Assembly: GCA_029226935.1 (NCBI GenBank) | Contig: JAQXYZ010000110.1 | Location: 1 to 55,132 of the forward strand | Length of the DNA: 55,132 bases | Source: Bacillota bacterium | Lineage (GTDB): Bacteria; Bacillota; Clostridia; Lachnospirales; Lachnospiraceae | Reading direction: 5' to 3' | Shown here: piece by piece, positions 40,865 to 49,757 of the stretch | Layout of the letters: the number at the start of each line of letters is the position of its first letter | Numbering within the stretch: the stretch's first letter is position 1 | Program-made: the position numbers and the translations under genes | Notes under the pieces: model-generated | Database searches by the model: none | The model's input: only the letters and a program-made list of their open reading frames with translations | What the model was told of the DNA's origin: nothing

Positions 40865-42523
40865 ATGAACAAAGCAGGAAAAATATTAACAAAGATCATA
40901 GCAACAATAGCAGCCGTGGCAGTAGGAATGTGCAGCGGAACGCTTGCCGGTAATCATCCTCTTCATGTGCAGGCGTCAGGACGTCCTGTTGCAATCAGCT
41001 CCTGTCTGGTTTCGGGAGAAAATGTTATATGTGAGATTAAGTCATCCAGTGTTCCGTCAAGTGATGACGGCAAGTTTTATGTCTATGCGGATGAAGTTTA
41101 TGAGGATGGCCCTACAGGAAGCATTGTTGCAAAGGTGGATGCAGGAACCGCTGTTTCTGCAAGCTTTCCACTGAATTACAATACTGCACAGTCTAATCTG
41201 AGCCGTAAGTTCCTGATTGCGGTTAAGCGAAATGGGCAGATGGTGCAGGTCAGTGATGAACACTATATTACCAATCCGGAGGCGCTTGCCGCACACGCTC
41301 CGGCTCGTATGGACAGAGGCATCAAAGGAATTTTGCCGGATATTACCAAGGTTTCCGGCGGGCAGCTGGAAGAACTTGGAATTCAGCAGGTTGTTTACAA
41401 TATGGATGTGGATGAAATATGTTCCGCACAGGGAGTTGCCGGTGCAGTTGCCTATAATTATAATGGACAGACTTATTATTTTAGTGGCTCCAGACTGGCT
41501 GATTATGATGCAACAGTGAAAGGCTTTAATAATCGTGGAATACAGGTTACGATGGTGCTTTTAAATGGTGGGCGGAACCCTTATGCCAGCGATCTGCTTC
41601 ATCCCTTGGCAAGGGAGGATGGCTTTTCCTGCCCCGGTTATGCACTGAATGTAGCAGAGGCGGCAGGAACCAATCATCTCAAAGCAATCGCTGCTTTTTT
41701 GGCACAGCGCTATGATGGTACAAACGGATGCGGTCAGGTGGATAACTGGATTGTGGGAAATGAAGTGAATGCCCGTACCTCCTGGTGGTACACCAATTCC
41801 ACCTCATTGGATTTTAACGTGAATATTTATGTGAAAGCATTTCGCATTGTCTATAATGAAATGAAGAGCATGAATGCAAGTGTTCGGATCTATAATTCCA
41901 TTGATCAGGAATGGAACCGCAAGTCAAACCCCGGCAGTTTTCTGGCAAAGGAATATCTGGATCAGTTTAACTACTATATAAACCGTGAGGGGAATATAGA
42001 TTGGGGACTTTCCTACCATCCCTATAATTCTCCTTTATATGATCCATATGCATGGAACGGACCGGCTGTATGGGTTAAAAATAATCTTTCAACACCTTAT
42101 ATTACCATGCAGAATATTGACATCCTGATTAATTATATGCATCAGCGCCAGTTCTTAAATCCCAATGGGGAGGTGAGAAGTATCTCTCTTGCGGAAATCG
42201 GATATACCTCCAGCTTTGGAACCAGTGAACAGGAGGCATCCATTGCATATGGTTATCTGAAGGCGGCATCTCTGCCGGATGTAGACGCATTTATTTTGTT
42301 CAGGCAGACAGATGATGCCCATGAGATGGAAAGCCACCTGGCGCTTGGGCTGTATGATTTGAACGGAAATAAAAAGCCGGCTTTTGAAATTTATAAAAAT
42401 TTGGGAACTGCAAATGAGGCAGCTGCGAAGGCAAGAGCATCTGAGATTATTGGTATGGATATCGATCAGATGATCAGCCAGAACATCATCTGGACAAGAG
42501 GCGGCAATGGGGTAGTACAGTAA
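40865..42523 (+). CDS. Secreted glycoside-hydrolase-like protein (DUF5722-like)
   Basis: The 552-residue protein starts with a Sec-type signal peptide (KIIATIAAVAVGMCSGTLAG, cleavage probably near VQASG). A short beta-rich domain follows (about residues 35-140). Then comes a TIM-barrel-like domain. DNWIVGNEVNARTSWWY carries a GNE motif that serves as the acid/base in clan GH-A glycosidases, and RSISLAEIGYTS has a plausible nucleophile glutamate near the C-terminus. HPYNSPLYDPYAW lies between them. The match to DUF5722 is from memory and no substrate is known. ATG 40865 has GGTGGG 5 bases upstream; an ATG ten codons earlier is less well placed. It has its own promoter. Confidence 0.65.
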   Translation: MNKAGKILTKIIATIAAVAVGMCSGTLAGNHPLHVQASGRPVAISSCLVSGENVICEIKSSSVPSSDDGKFYVYADEVYEDGPTGSIVAKVDAGTAVSASFPLNYNTAQSNLSRKFLIAVKRNGQMVQVSDEHYITNPEALAAHAPARMDRGIKGILPDITKVSGGQLEELGIQQVVYNMDVDEICSAQGVAGAVAYNYNGQTYYFSGSRLADYDATVKGFNNRGIQVTMVLLNGGRNPYASDLLHPLAREDGFSCPGYALNVAEAAGTNHLKAIAAFLAQRYDGTNGCGQVDNWIVGNEVNARTSWWYTNSTSLDFNVNIYVKAFRIVYNEMKSMNASVRIYNSIDQEWNRKSNPGSFLAKEYLDQFNYYINREGNIDWGLSYHPYNSPLYDPYAWNGPAVWVKNNLSTPYITMQNIDILINYMHQRQFLNPNGEVRSISLAEIGYTSSFGTSEQEASIAYGYLKAASLPDVDAFILFRQTDDAHEMESHLALGLYDLNGNKKPAFEIYKNLGTANEAAAKARASEIIGMDIDQMISQNIIWTRGGNGVVQ

Positions 42524-42542
42524 AATCAAGGGAAAATATATT

Positions 42543-43307
42543 ATGATAAGGCGAAAAAAATTTATTTTTATAATTTTATCCTCTGCATTACTGATATCTG
42601 GATGTGGAAAGAATGAATCTGGGAATACGCAGAATTACATGCAAATAGAGGAAGAGGGAAGCAAAAGGGTTAATGAATCGATTCAGGAAGAAGAGAGAAA
42701 CGAAGAAGTTAACGAATTGATTCAGGAAGAAGACGGAGACGAAGGATTTGATGAATTAGACTGGAAAGAAGATGGAGATGGCGGTTTTCGAGAACTGACT
42801 CAGGAAGAAATGGATGTATTTACGCAATTCATTCGCGGAATGGATGCATATGGATTCGTATTGTCTGAATATACAGGCCCCACAGAAGTTGATTTAGGGG
42901 AAGTGTTTTATTCAGGGGCGGGCGTTCAGAAAACGATGTCAGAGGAGGAAATTGCTGCTTATCTGGCTACCTGTAATCAGGAGGAACTGTATACGGATTG
43001 TGTGAAAATTACCCGAAGTGATGTAGAGAAATTGCTTGAAGAAAGATTGGGAATCAGCCTTGCAGATGCAAATGATGAGAAAATCGGTCTCTATATCCCT
43101 GAATTTGATGCTTATTACCACGAGTGTGGTGACACAAACTATGTGGAGTTTTCCTGTGTGGGTGGACTCGTAAATGGAGATGTATATACATTGGAATTTA
43201 AATCTGATATGGATTGGAGTTACATCTATTCAGATGTACAGACAATTTTGGAAAAGACCGAAAGCGGTTACCGGTTTATTGCAAATCAAAGCCTTGCCAT
43301 ACCTTGA
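42543..43307 (+). CDS. Lipoprotein with acidic 13-residue repeats, function unknown
   Basis: The 254-residue protein has a lipoprotein signal (IFIILSSALLISGC, lipobox ISGC). After it comes a highly acidic stretch with about three and a half copies of a 13-residue unit starting at V43 (VNESIQEEERNEE, VNELIQEEDGDEG, FDELDWKEDGDGG, FRELTQEE). The remaining C-terminal domain (about residues 95-254) contains TMSEEEIAAYLATCNQEELY and VEFSCVGGLVNGDVYTLEFK. I do not recognise a family. The gene begins 19 bases after the DUF5722-like gene, so the pair may be transcribed together and exported together. Confidence 0.75.
   Translation: MIRRKKFIFIILSSALLISGCGKNESGNTQNYMQIEEEGSKRVNESIQEEERNEEVNELIQEEDGDEGFDELDWKEDGDGGFRELTQEEMDVFTQFIRGMDAYGFVLSEYTGPTEVDLGEVFYSGAGVQKTMSEEEIAAYLATCNQEELYTDCVKITRSDVEKLLEERLGISLADANDEKIGLYIPEFDAYYHECGDTNYVEFSCVGGLVNGDVYTLEFKSDMDWSYIYSDVQTILEKTESGYRFIANQSLAIP
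42669..42809 (+). repeat. In-frame 39-bp tandem repeat, about 3.6 units
   Basis: Units start at 42669, 42708, 42747 and 42786. At protein level they share (V/F)-x-E-L-x-(Q/W)-(E/K)-E-(D/E). Divergence between units shows the array is not recent, although the first two are close (VNE-x-IQEE). Confidence 0.6.
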
Positions 43308-43367
43308 GTGATTTTGCAAATAATTCCTTTCGCTTAGGGCGGCAGATTATCAACAGGGTATAATGAA

Positions 43368-43411
43368 GGGTGTATGAAGGCTACAATTGACTTTCATACA
43401 CCCTGTTTTTT
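43368..43411 (+). terminator. Intrinsic terminator after the acidic lipoprotein gene
   Basis: GGGTGTATGAA (43368-43378) pairs with TTCATACACCC (43393-43403), followed by a run of six T (43406-43411). It lies between convergent genes and would mainly stop plus-strand transcription. Confidence 0.75.
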
Positions 43412-43420
43412 AAAAGGCTT

Positions 43421-44686
43421 TCATCCCGGTTCGGATATGCGGCTTACTCCGACATAGATATTGGAAATGCTGTACCATGTAGGATAATCTACGATTCCTG
43501 TCTGGGGCAGGTCAAAAATTCCCTGAAAAACACGTACAGCTTCCGCAGTACCTGGCCCATAAATACCGTCTACGGAAACGGTGGGGATTGCGGGATAATT
43601 TCTTGCAATACGGTTTAATTGCTGCTGCATCTGCCTTACCTTTTCACCGGAGGAACCAATTGTAAGGTCGTATCCGGGCCATGAAGAGGGCACGCCCGCA
43701 ATGCTGTCAGCAGTGTTGATGTACATGTCACTTCCATAGTAATAATGAATGATATCAATGGCAGAGTATCCTTCGTCTCCCAGATATCTTGAACCCCACT
43801 GGCTTAAGCCGTCACAGGTCACTCTTCGCCCATCACAGTAGGAAGTCAAAATAGGCTGACGCACGCCCGGCCTGGATAAAAAGTTGGCAAATACGCTGTC
43901 TACAATTTGATCAATATTCTCATAAACATTTCTGCCTCTCATCCATTTCTGGTCATATGCTGTGGATGAAGTAATCGTAAAGTCGTAGCCTTTATTTCGG
44001 TACCATTCTGTATAAACTCTGTTTAATGTAAATGACATGATTGCCAGTGTGTTTGCATAGATTGAGCTTTCCGGCCATGTGGCATAGATTTCTGAAGAAA
44101 CAACATTCTTGATGTAGTCTCTGTATTTCACATAAAAGTTTGGAGCAGTGGGATCATCGGGTACGCCGTCATGGACAACCACATATTCGGGAATTACAAC
44201 CCGGCTTAATACAATTTCACCGCTCTCATCTATAGGCTTAATTTCATCTTCGGGAATCTTGGGAGGGTATTCTCCGAACAGAGTATGGTCCGGTATGACA
44301 ATCACATCCTCGCGGGAAGGCGCAGTTTCAAGGGGGTTTAGGCGGATTGGCTGTACGGCAGTGACGCCGGGTAGAATTTCTGTACCGGAAACCAGGATGG
44401 GTTCATATCCGGGGGCATCTACTTGGATGTTGTACTCAGAATAGGGCTGTTCTTCCATCGGTTCCATGCTGTATTCAGGGGGTGGCGATGGTAATTCAAT
44501 TTCATCTGTCTGTCCTGATGAATTGGTATTTATCCTCTCTATGGTCACATCAGGAACGCCTTTATAAGAAATGCTCACGGTAGCTCCCTGTATGGGGATC
44601 ATTCCCAGTGTGGAAGTCACATTAATCTGCAGTTTTCCTGTATAGCTATAGTCCGTCTGTGCATTTTTTAACTGATTTTCAGGCAT
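43421..44686 (-). CDS. sleC: SleC-like spore cortex-lytic enzyme
   Basis: The 421-residue protein follows the SleC layout known from Clostridium. A pro-region with a carboxypeptidase-regulatory-like fold comes first (GKLQINVTSTLGMIPIQGA, EYNIQVDAPGYEPILVSG). A linker with YPPKIPEDEIKPI and VVIPEYVVVHDGVPDD follows. The SpoIID-like lytic domain contains YIKNVVSSEIYATWPESS and FTITSSTAYDQKWMRGRN. A C-terminal peptidoglycan-binding domain is last (LTIGSSGEKVRQMQQQLNRI, VDGIYGPGTAEAVRVFQ). SleC is made without a classical signal peptide, stored in the spore and activated by Csp proteases at germination. Csp genes are not in this window. AGAGG precedes ATG 44686. Identification is strong. Confidence 0.88.
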   Translation of the reverse strand: MPENQLKNAQTDYSYTGKLQINVTSTLGMIPIQGATVSISYKGVPDVTIERINTNSSGQTDEIELPSPPPEYSMEPMEEQPYSEYNIQVDAPGYEPILVSGTEILPGVTAVQPIRLNPLETAPSREDVIVIPDHTLFGEYPPKIPEDEIKPIDESGEIVLSRVVIPEYVVVHDGVPDDPTAPNFYVKYRDYIKNVVSSEIYATWPESSIYANTLAIMSFTLNRVYTEWYRNKGYDFTITSSTAYDQKWMRGRNVYENIDQIVDSVFANFLSRPGVRQPILTSYCDGRRVTCDGLSQWGSRYLGDEGYSAIDIIHYYYGSDMYINTADSIAGVPSSWPGYDLTIGSSGEKVRQMQQQLNRIARNYPAIPTVSVDGIYGPGTAEAVRVFQGIFDLPQTGIVDYPTWYSISNIYVGVSRISEPG

Positions 44687-44710
44687 AAAAATACCTCTGC
44701 AAATATCATT

Positions 44711-44719
44711 TATCCTATG
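44711..44719 (-). promoter_or_regulatory. Candidate sporulation sigma-factor -10 for sleC
   Basis: On the minus strand CATAGGATA fits the CATAnnnTA -10 form of mother-cell sigma factors. It is 25 bases before the sleC ATG. A convincing -35 was not found, so this is only a hint. Confidence 0.25.
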
Positions 44720-44773
44720 TTATGCGCGGATGAACAAAACTGTTCGCAGACAGAAACTTTTTCCCCGCCTTGG

Positions 44774-44803
44774 TTGCTAAGAGGCAGGAAATGATGGTAT
44801 ACT
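44774..44803 (+). promoter_or_regulatory. Promoter for the four-gene DUF5717/DUF5716 locus
   Basis: TTGCTA (44774-44779) precedes an extended -10 TGG-TATACT (hexamer 44798-44803) by 18 bases. It is about 50 bases before the first GTG of the locus. Confidence 0.55.
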
Positions 44804-44853
44804 AAAAATAGATTTTACTTAAAGGAAGACAGCTGACTGGAGGATACAAGAGC

Positions 44854-47800
44854 GTGCAGGATGCAGTAGAAAGAATCTTGGAAGAAAATTTTAATAACGA
44901 TCTTCGTTCTTTGGATTTTTCGAATCCTGTCATTGAACTGAGTCTGAATGAAGGAGAGAACTACGAGGGCAGTTTTACCATTTTCGGACCGGACAATGAA
45001 GTGACGGAAGGAACCATATCCTCTACCAGACTGAGAATGCAATGTTTGGTCAGGGAATTTTCAGGACCTAAGGAAGAGATTCCTTTTTATTTTGACGCTG
45101 CCGGCATGACAGAGGGAGATACACTGAAGGGAGAATTCAGAATTATTTCCAACCAGGGGGAATATTACATTCCTTATAGCGTGACAATTGTTTCAAGAAC
45201 ACTTGAATCGGAGCTTGGAAGCATCAGAAATTTATTCCATTTTGCCAATTTGGCAAGAACCAGCTGGGATGAGGCCGTTAATCTGTTTTACTCCAAAGAA
45301 TTTGAACGTGTTTTAAGTGGAGCTGACAGGCAGTATTACAGTATTTATAAGGGCTTGTCAGGCGGGGCAAAACAGGAACAGAAGGTGGAAGAATTTCTTC
45401 TTGAGATTAAGAAGAAACAGAAGGTGGAATTTATCCTTGAGGAATCTGAAATACGGATAGACAATCCTGACGATATGTCAGAGAGCAGACTGGTAATTAA
45501 TCGGAACGGATGGGGGTATTCAGAATTACAGATAGAAGCGGATGGCGATTTTCTGGTTCTCAATAAAGAAATCATAAGAGACGAGGATTTTTTGGGAAAC
45601 TGCTACAGACTGCCTTTTTATATTTCCACCGAAAAATTACATGGGGGAAGAAATTACGGCACTATCCGCCTTCACAATGCTTATGTTTCCGTAGAGACGA
45701 AGATTATTGTGTTGAATAAGCCGGTATCTACCAGAATACCGGGGATACGCAGACAGAAAAAACATGCCATTATGGAATTGATGCAGTATTATGAGGCATT
45801 TCGCACTAAGAAGATTAGTTCAGCTTCATGGATGAAAGAAACCAGCGCGCTGGTTGAAAAGCTGGTTCAGATGGATGACCGTGATCCTTCATTCAAGTTG
45901 TTCCGTGTGCAGCTGTTAATTACAGAAGAACGCTATAATGAGGCGGAATGGCTTTTGAATCAGGTGGATGCCATGTTGGCGGGAAAATTCGAACCCACAT
46001 TATATTGCTATTATTTGTATCTTACTACGCTGCTTAACAGGCAGGAGATATATATTGATGAAGTGGCGAATCAGGTAGAACGGATCTTCACACAGAATTC
46101 TGATAATTGGAGAATTGCATGGCTGCTCCTTTATTTGTCAGAGGACTATACCAGAAGTCCTTCGCGAAAATGGATTGTTCTGGAGGAACAGTTCAAACAG
46201 GGATGCAACAGCCCGGTGCTCTATATTGAAGCGTGGAATTTGATAGCAGCAAATCCGACTCTGCTGATGAGGTTAGATGGCTTCGAATTGCAGGTTCTGT
46301 CTTTTGCGGCGAAAAGAGAGCTTTTGACACCGATGGTCATTGAACAGGTCGTTTATCTTGCTCAAAAGCAGAGAAACTATATCAGGAGATTGTTTGATAT
46401 CTTAAAAGAATGTTATAAGCTGGTTCCTTCTGATGATACATTACAGGCTATCTGCACCCTCCTGATTAAAGGAAATGTGACAGAGGAATTCAGCTTCCCA
46501 TGGTATGAAAAGGGAATTGAAAAGGAACTGAGGATCACAAGACTATATGAATATTACATGATGTCCCTGAAACTTAAGGATGATTGCGTGATTCCTAAAA
46601 TTGTACTGATGTACTTTGCTTTCGACAGCAACCTTGACAGTTTACATAATGCTTTCCTGTATGCTTATGTCCATCGCAACAAGGAACAGTATCCGGAGCT
46701 TTATGCAAGCTACAAGGAGCAGATAGAGCGCTTTGTTGTATTTCAGATTCTGAAAGGAAAAAATAACAAGTATCTGGCATATTTATATAAAAATTTGATT
46801 ACACCGGTAATGATTACGGAGGAAACCGCACAGGGACTGGTAACGGCATTGTTTGTACAGCATCTTACAGTAATGCGCAGCGACATTCGAAAGGTTATCC
46901 TAATCTATGAAAAAGAGCGGGAAGAGGTGGTTTATCCCATAATCGGAAGGGAAGCTTATATTCCTGTTTACGGAAGCAGCTGTCAGTTGCTTTTGGAGGA
47001 TGTAAAGGGAAATCGTTATTGCAGACAGGCAGAATACACGCTTGAAAGGCTTCTTATGCCGGATAAGCTTGCATCTATGATTGCTCCCTATGTGACAGGC
47101 TGCGTCCATTTTGACCTGTGGCTCTGCGAGAGAGGAAAGGAACTGGCAGGGGTGAACGGGGAAAATGTTGAATACATGAAGCGAATCGTACAGGAAGAGC
47201 AGATTATTGAGAGTGTCAAACGGGAAATCCGTATGCGCCTGATCCATTATTTCTACGATAATGACAAGATGAAGGAACTGGATGATTTCTTGAAGGAACT
47301 GACACCGGATCAGATTGAAAGCGATTGCTTTACTCAGGTAGTACGGTTTATGGTCATCCGTGGCATGTACGAGAAGGCTTATGAGTGGATTAGATTAAGA
47401 GGCGGGGAGGGTATAGAATCCAAACTGATTGTCCGTCTTTGCAGCAGGCTGCTGGCTATGGAGGAGATGGGAGAAGATGATACCATGCTCCAGCTGGCGC
47501 ACATGGCTTTTAAAGCAGGTAAATATGACGAAAATCTGCTGAAGTATCTTTGCAGCTATTTCAAGGGAACCAGCAAGGAAATGAGAGATATCTGGAAAGC
47601 AGCAGAAGCCTTCGGGCTGGACACTTACGAGATTTGTGAGCGTATTTTGATTCAGATGCTTTATAGCGGTGCCTTTGTCGGTGAGAGAGTGGAAATCTTT
47701 AAACGGTATATTGCAAGTGGTGCCAAAATGGAATTGGAGCTGGCGTTTCTTGCCCAGTGCTCCTTTGATTATTTTGTCAGGGACAAGCTGACAGATGCCT

Positions 47801-48411
47801 TTATCCTTGAAGAAATACAGAGGGTAACTGAAAGAAAGGAAGAGCTTCCTTTTGTATGTAAGCTGGCTTACACGAAATACTATGCGGAAAACAAGAAGCA
47901 GGTGGATGAAGTGGTATCCCGCTATGTGATTATCTTTCTACGTGAAATTCTCTCTAAAAATAAATATTTTCCTTATTTTAAGGAATATGCGGATCACATT
48001 CCAGTCATGAGACAGTTCATGGATAAGACGATGGTGGAGTACCATGTCACAGGAGGCGGCAAGGCGGTAATCCATTATCTGATAGAGAAGGATGGCAATG
48101 CGGAAGGCGAATATGTGAAGGAAGAGATGCAGAATATGTTTGGCGGGGTATGTGTCAAGCAGTTCATTCTTTTCTTTGGAGAACGGCTGCAGTATTATAT
48201 TACGGAAACAGAAGATGACAAGGAGCAGCTGACGGAAAGCGGAACATTAAGCCGAAATGATACCGCAAGAGAGCAGAGGGAAAGTAAGTATAGTCTTCTC
48301 AACGATATTGCAGTGGGAAGGAATCTTCATGATTATGACACCATGGAAAAACTTCTTTATGAGTATTTTGAGAAAGATCATATTGTAAAAGAAATGTTTC
48401 ATATGCGTTAG
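44854..48411 (+). CDS. DUF5717-like large solenoid protein, unknown function
   Basis: The 1185-residue protein has no signal peptide or membrane helix. The first 110 residues are beta-rich (VIELSLNEGENYEGSFTI, EGEFRI-like strands, YIPYSVTIVS) and look like an immunoglobulin-type domain. A second beta domain lies at about 190-295 (SRLVINRNGWGYSELQIEA, TIRLHNAYVSVETKIIVL). From about 300 to the end it is helical with a spaced aromatic/leucine pattern, an alpha-solenoid of TPR/HEAT character (LFRVQLLITEERYNEAEWLL, RMLAMEEMGEDD-like repeats). I match it from memory to DUF5717, seen in Lachnospiraceae. GTG 44854 has GGAGGA 9 bases upstream. The degenerate-Hsp70 gene follows after 19 bases, so the products probably work together, with this one as scaffold. 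Confidence 0.7.
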   Translation: MQDAVERILEENFNNDLRSLDFSNPVIELSLNEGENYEGSFTIFGPDNEVTEGTISSTRLRMQCLVREFSGPKEEIPFYFDAAGMTEGDTLKGEFRIISNQGEYYIPYSVTIVSRTLESELGSIRNLFHFANLARTSWDEAVNLFYSKEFERVLSGADRQYYSIYKGLSGGAKQEQKVEEFLLEIKKKQKVEFILEESEIRIDNPDDMSESRLVINRNGWGYSELQIEADGDFLVLNKEIIRDEDFLGNCYRLPFYISTEKLHGGRNYGTIRLHNAYVSVETKIIVLNKPVSTRIPGIRRQKKHAIMELMQYYEAFRTKKISSASWMKETSALVEKLVQMDDRDPSFKLFRVQLLITEERYNEAEWLLNQVDAMLAGKFEPTLYCYYLYLTTLLNRQEIYIDEVANQVERIFTQNSDNWRIAWLLLYLSEDYTRSPSRKWIVLEEQFKQGCNSPVLYIEAWNLIAANPTLLMRLDGFELQVLSFAAKRELLTPMVIEQVVYLAQKQRNYIRRLFDILKECYKLVPSDDTLQAICTLLIKGNVTEEFSFPWYEKGIEKELRITRLYEYYMMSLKLKDDCVIPKIVLMYFAFDSNLDSLHNAFLYAYVHRNKEQYPELYASYKEQIERFVVFQILKGKNNKYLAYLYKNLITPVMITEETAQGLVTALFVQHLTVMRSDIRKVILIYEKEREEVVYPIIGREAYIPVYGSSCQLLLEDVKGNRYCRQAEYTLERLLMPDKLASMIAPYVTGCVHFDLWLCERGKELAGVNGENVEYMKRIVQEEQIIESVKREIRMRLIHYFYDNDKMKELDDFLKELTPDQIESDCFTQVVRFMVIRGMYEKAYEWIRLRGGEGIESKLIVRLCSRLLAMEEMGEDDTMLQLAHMAFKAGKYDENLLKYLCSYFKGTSKEMRDIWKAAEAFGLDTYEICERILIQMLYSGAFVGERVEIFKRYIASGAKMELELAFLAQCSFDYFVRDKLTDAFILEEIQRVTERKEELPFVCKLAYTKYYAENKKQVDEVVSRYVIIFLREILSKNKYFPYFKEYADHIPVMRQFMDKTMVEYHVTGGGKAVIHYLIEKDGNAEGEYVKEEMQNMFGGVCVKQFILFFGERLQYYITETEDDKEQLTESGTLSRNDTAREQRESKYSLLNDIAVGRNLHDYDTMEKLLYEYFEKDHIVKEMFHMR

Positions 48412-48430
48412 CATGGGGAGATGAAATAAG

Positions 48431-49738
48431 ATGTTTCAGGGGCAGAAGGATTCTGCGGTAAAAAAGAATAAAAAAGTGGTTGTAGGGTATGATCTGGGAT
48501 GTAATTTTGCTCAGATCAGTTATTGTGCATTGGAAGATGCGGAACCGGAGACGGTTTCTGCCGTGGCAGGGACAGAGCAGTATAATATTCCCATGGTGCT
48601 TTGCAAGAGAAGCGGTGTAGGACAGTGGTATTATGGCAAGGAGGCTGTTAAGTTTGCCAGGGAGGGAAATGGTATCCTTGTAGAGAATCTGCTTATGCTG
48701 GCAGAACGGGGCGGGGATGTAATAGTGGAAGGGGAGGCTTTTGACCCGGTAGCGCTTCTTACCCTGTTCGTAAAAAGGAGTCTTACACTGCTGAATATCA
48801 GAGCATCCTTAAGTCAGGTGGAGGCGTTCATGTTTACCGTGGGGGAACTTACGCCCCGGATGGTAGATGTACTGGGAAAGGTTGCACTGGGGTTACAGTT
48901 ATCAGCCAGACATATCTGTTTTCAGAGTCATAGGGAGAGTTTTTATGCTTACATGCTCCACCAGAACAGAGAACTTTGGAAAAACGATGTTATGATATTT
49001 GAGTATGATATGCTGCTTAAGAGTATGTACCTTGAGCGAAATGTCAGAACAACACCCAAGGTAGTCTTTATCAGGCAGGAAGATTATCCGGAAATGGAAC
49101 GAATAATCTGGGCAGAGGACGAAAGTGAAAAGCAGCAGCAGATGACGGATCTGGATATGCAGTTTCTCACGATTGCGGAAGAAATTTTAAAGGGCAGCAA
49201 TGTGTCTACCATTTTTCTTCTGGGAGACGGTTTTAAAGAAGGCTGGGCAAAGGAATCGTTGAAGCTGTTGTGCAGAAATCGGAGAGTCTTTCAGGGAAAC
49301 AATCTTTACAGTAAGGGCGCCTGCTATGGAATGATGGAGCGCATGAATCCCAGCGCGGAATGGAAAGAAAATGTCTATCTGGGAGTGGACAAGCTAAAGT
49401 CCAATATTGGTATGCAGGTGCTGCGGCAGGGAAAAGATTCCTACTATGCAGTCATGGATGCCGGTGTAAACTGGTATGAAGCAGAGAAAGAATTTGACAT
49501 TATTCTGGAGAGTGGAAACGAGTTGAGATTTGTAATTACCCCTTTGACAGGAGGTAATGTGACGCACCGGAGCATTGCGCTGGACGGATTACCGGAACGC
49601 CCGGCGAAAACCACCCGGCTGAATATTCATGTTGAAATGACTGCGGTAGATCAGGCAGCCATCACGGTAGAGGATATGGGATTTGGAGAATTTTTCCCAT
49701 CCAGTGGAAAGGCATGGACACATAATATTCAGGTATAG
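48431..49738 (+). CDS. DUF5716-like degenerate Hsp70-fold protein
   Basis: The 435-residue protein aligns by eye with Hsp70 along most of its length. VVVGYDLGCNFAQISY (residues 16-31) fits the phosphate-1 loop, NIPMVL the VPS strand, and YYGKEAVKFA the GxxA motif. VEAFMFTVGELTPRMVDVLG fits the ITVPAYFNDAQR block. STIFLLGDGFKEGW (about 258-271) fits the adenosine motif, and KGACYGMM its AIGAA end. ALDGLPERPAKTTRLNIHVE (near the C-terminus) fits the beta substrate domain (LEGIPPAPRG). The phosphate-2 DLGGGT is replaced by EYDMLL (191-196), so ATP hydrolysis is doubtful. There is no C-terminal lid. DUF5716 is my recollection of the family name. It sits between the solenoid and TPR genes. Confidence 0.7.
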   Translation: MFQGQKDSAVKKNKKVVVGYDLGCNFAQISYCALEDAEPETVSAVAGTEQYNIPMVLCKRSGVGQWYYGKEAVKFAREGNGILVENLLMLAERGGDVIVEGEAFDPVALLTLFVKRSLTLLNIRASLSQVEAFMFTVGELTPRMVDVLGKVALGLQLSARHICFQSHRESFYAYMLHQNRELWKNDVMIFEYDMLLKSMYLERNVRTTPKVVFIRQEDYPEMERIIWAEDESEKQQQMTDLDMQFLTIAEEILKGSNVSTIFLLGDGFKEGWAKESLKLLCRNRRVFQGNNLYSKGACYGMMERMNPSAEWKENVYLGVDKLKSNIGMQVLRQGKDSYYAVMDAGVNWYEAEKEFDIILESGNELRFVITPLTGGNVTHRSIALDGLPERPAKTTRLNIHVEMTAVDQAAITVEDMGFGEFFPSSGKAWTHNIQV

Positions 49739-49757
49739 TTAAAAGGAGCGGCATTAT

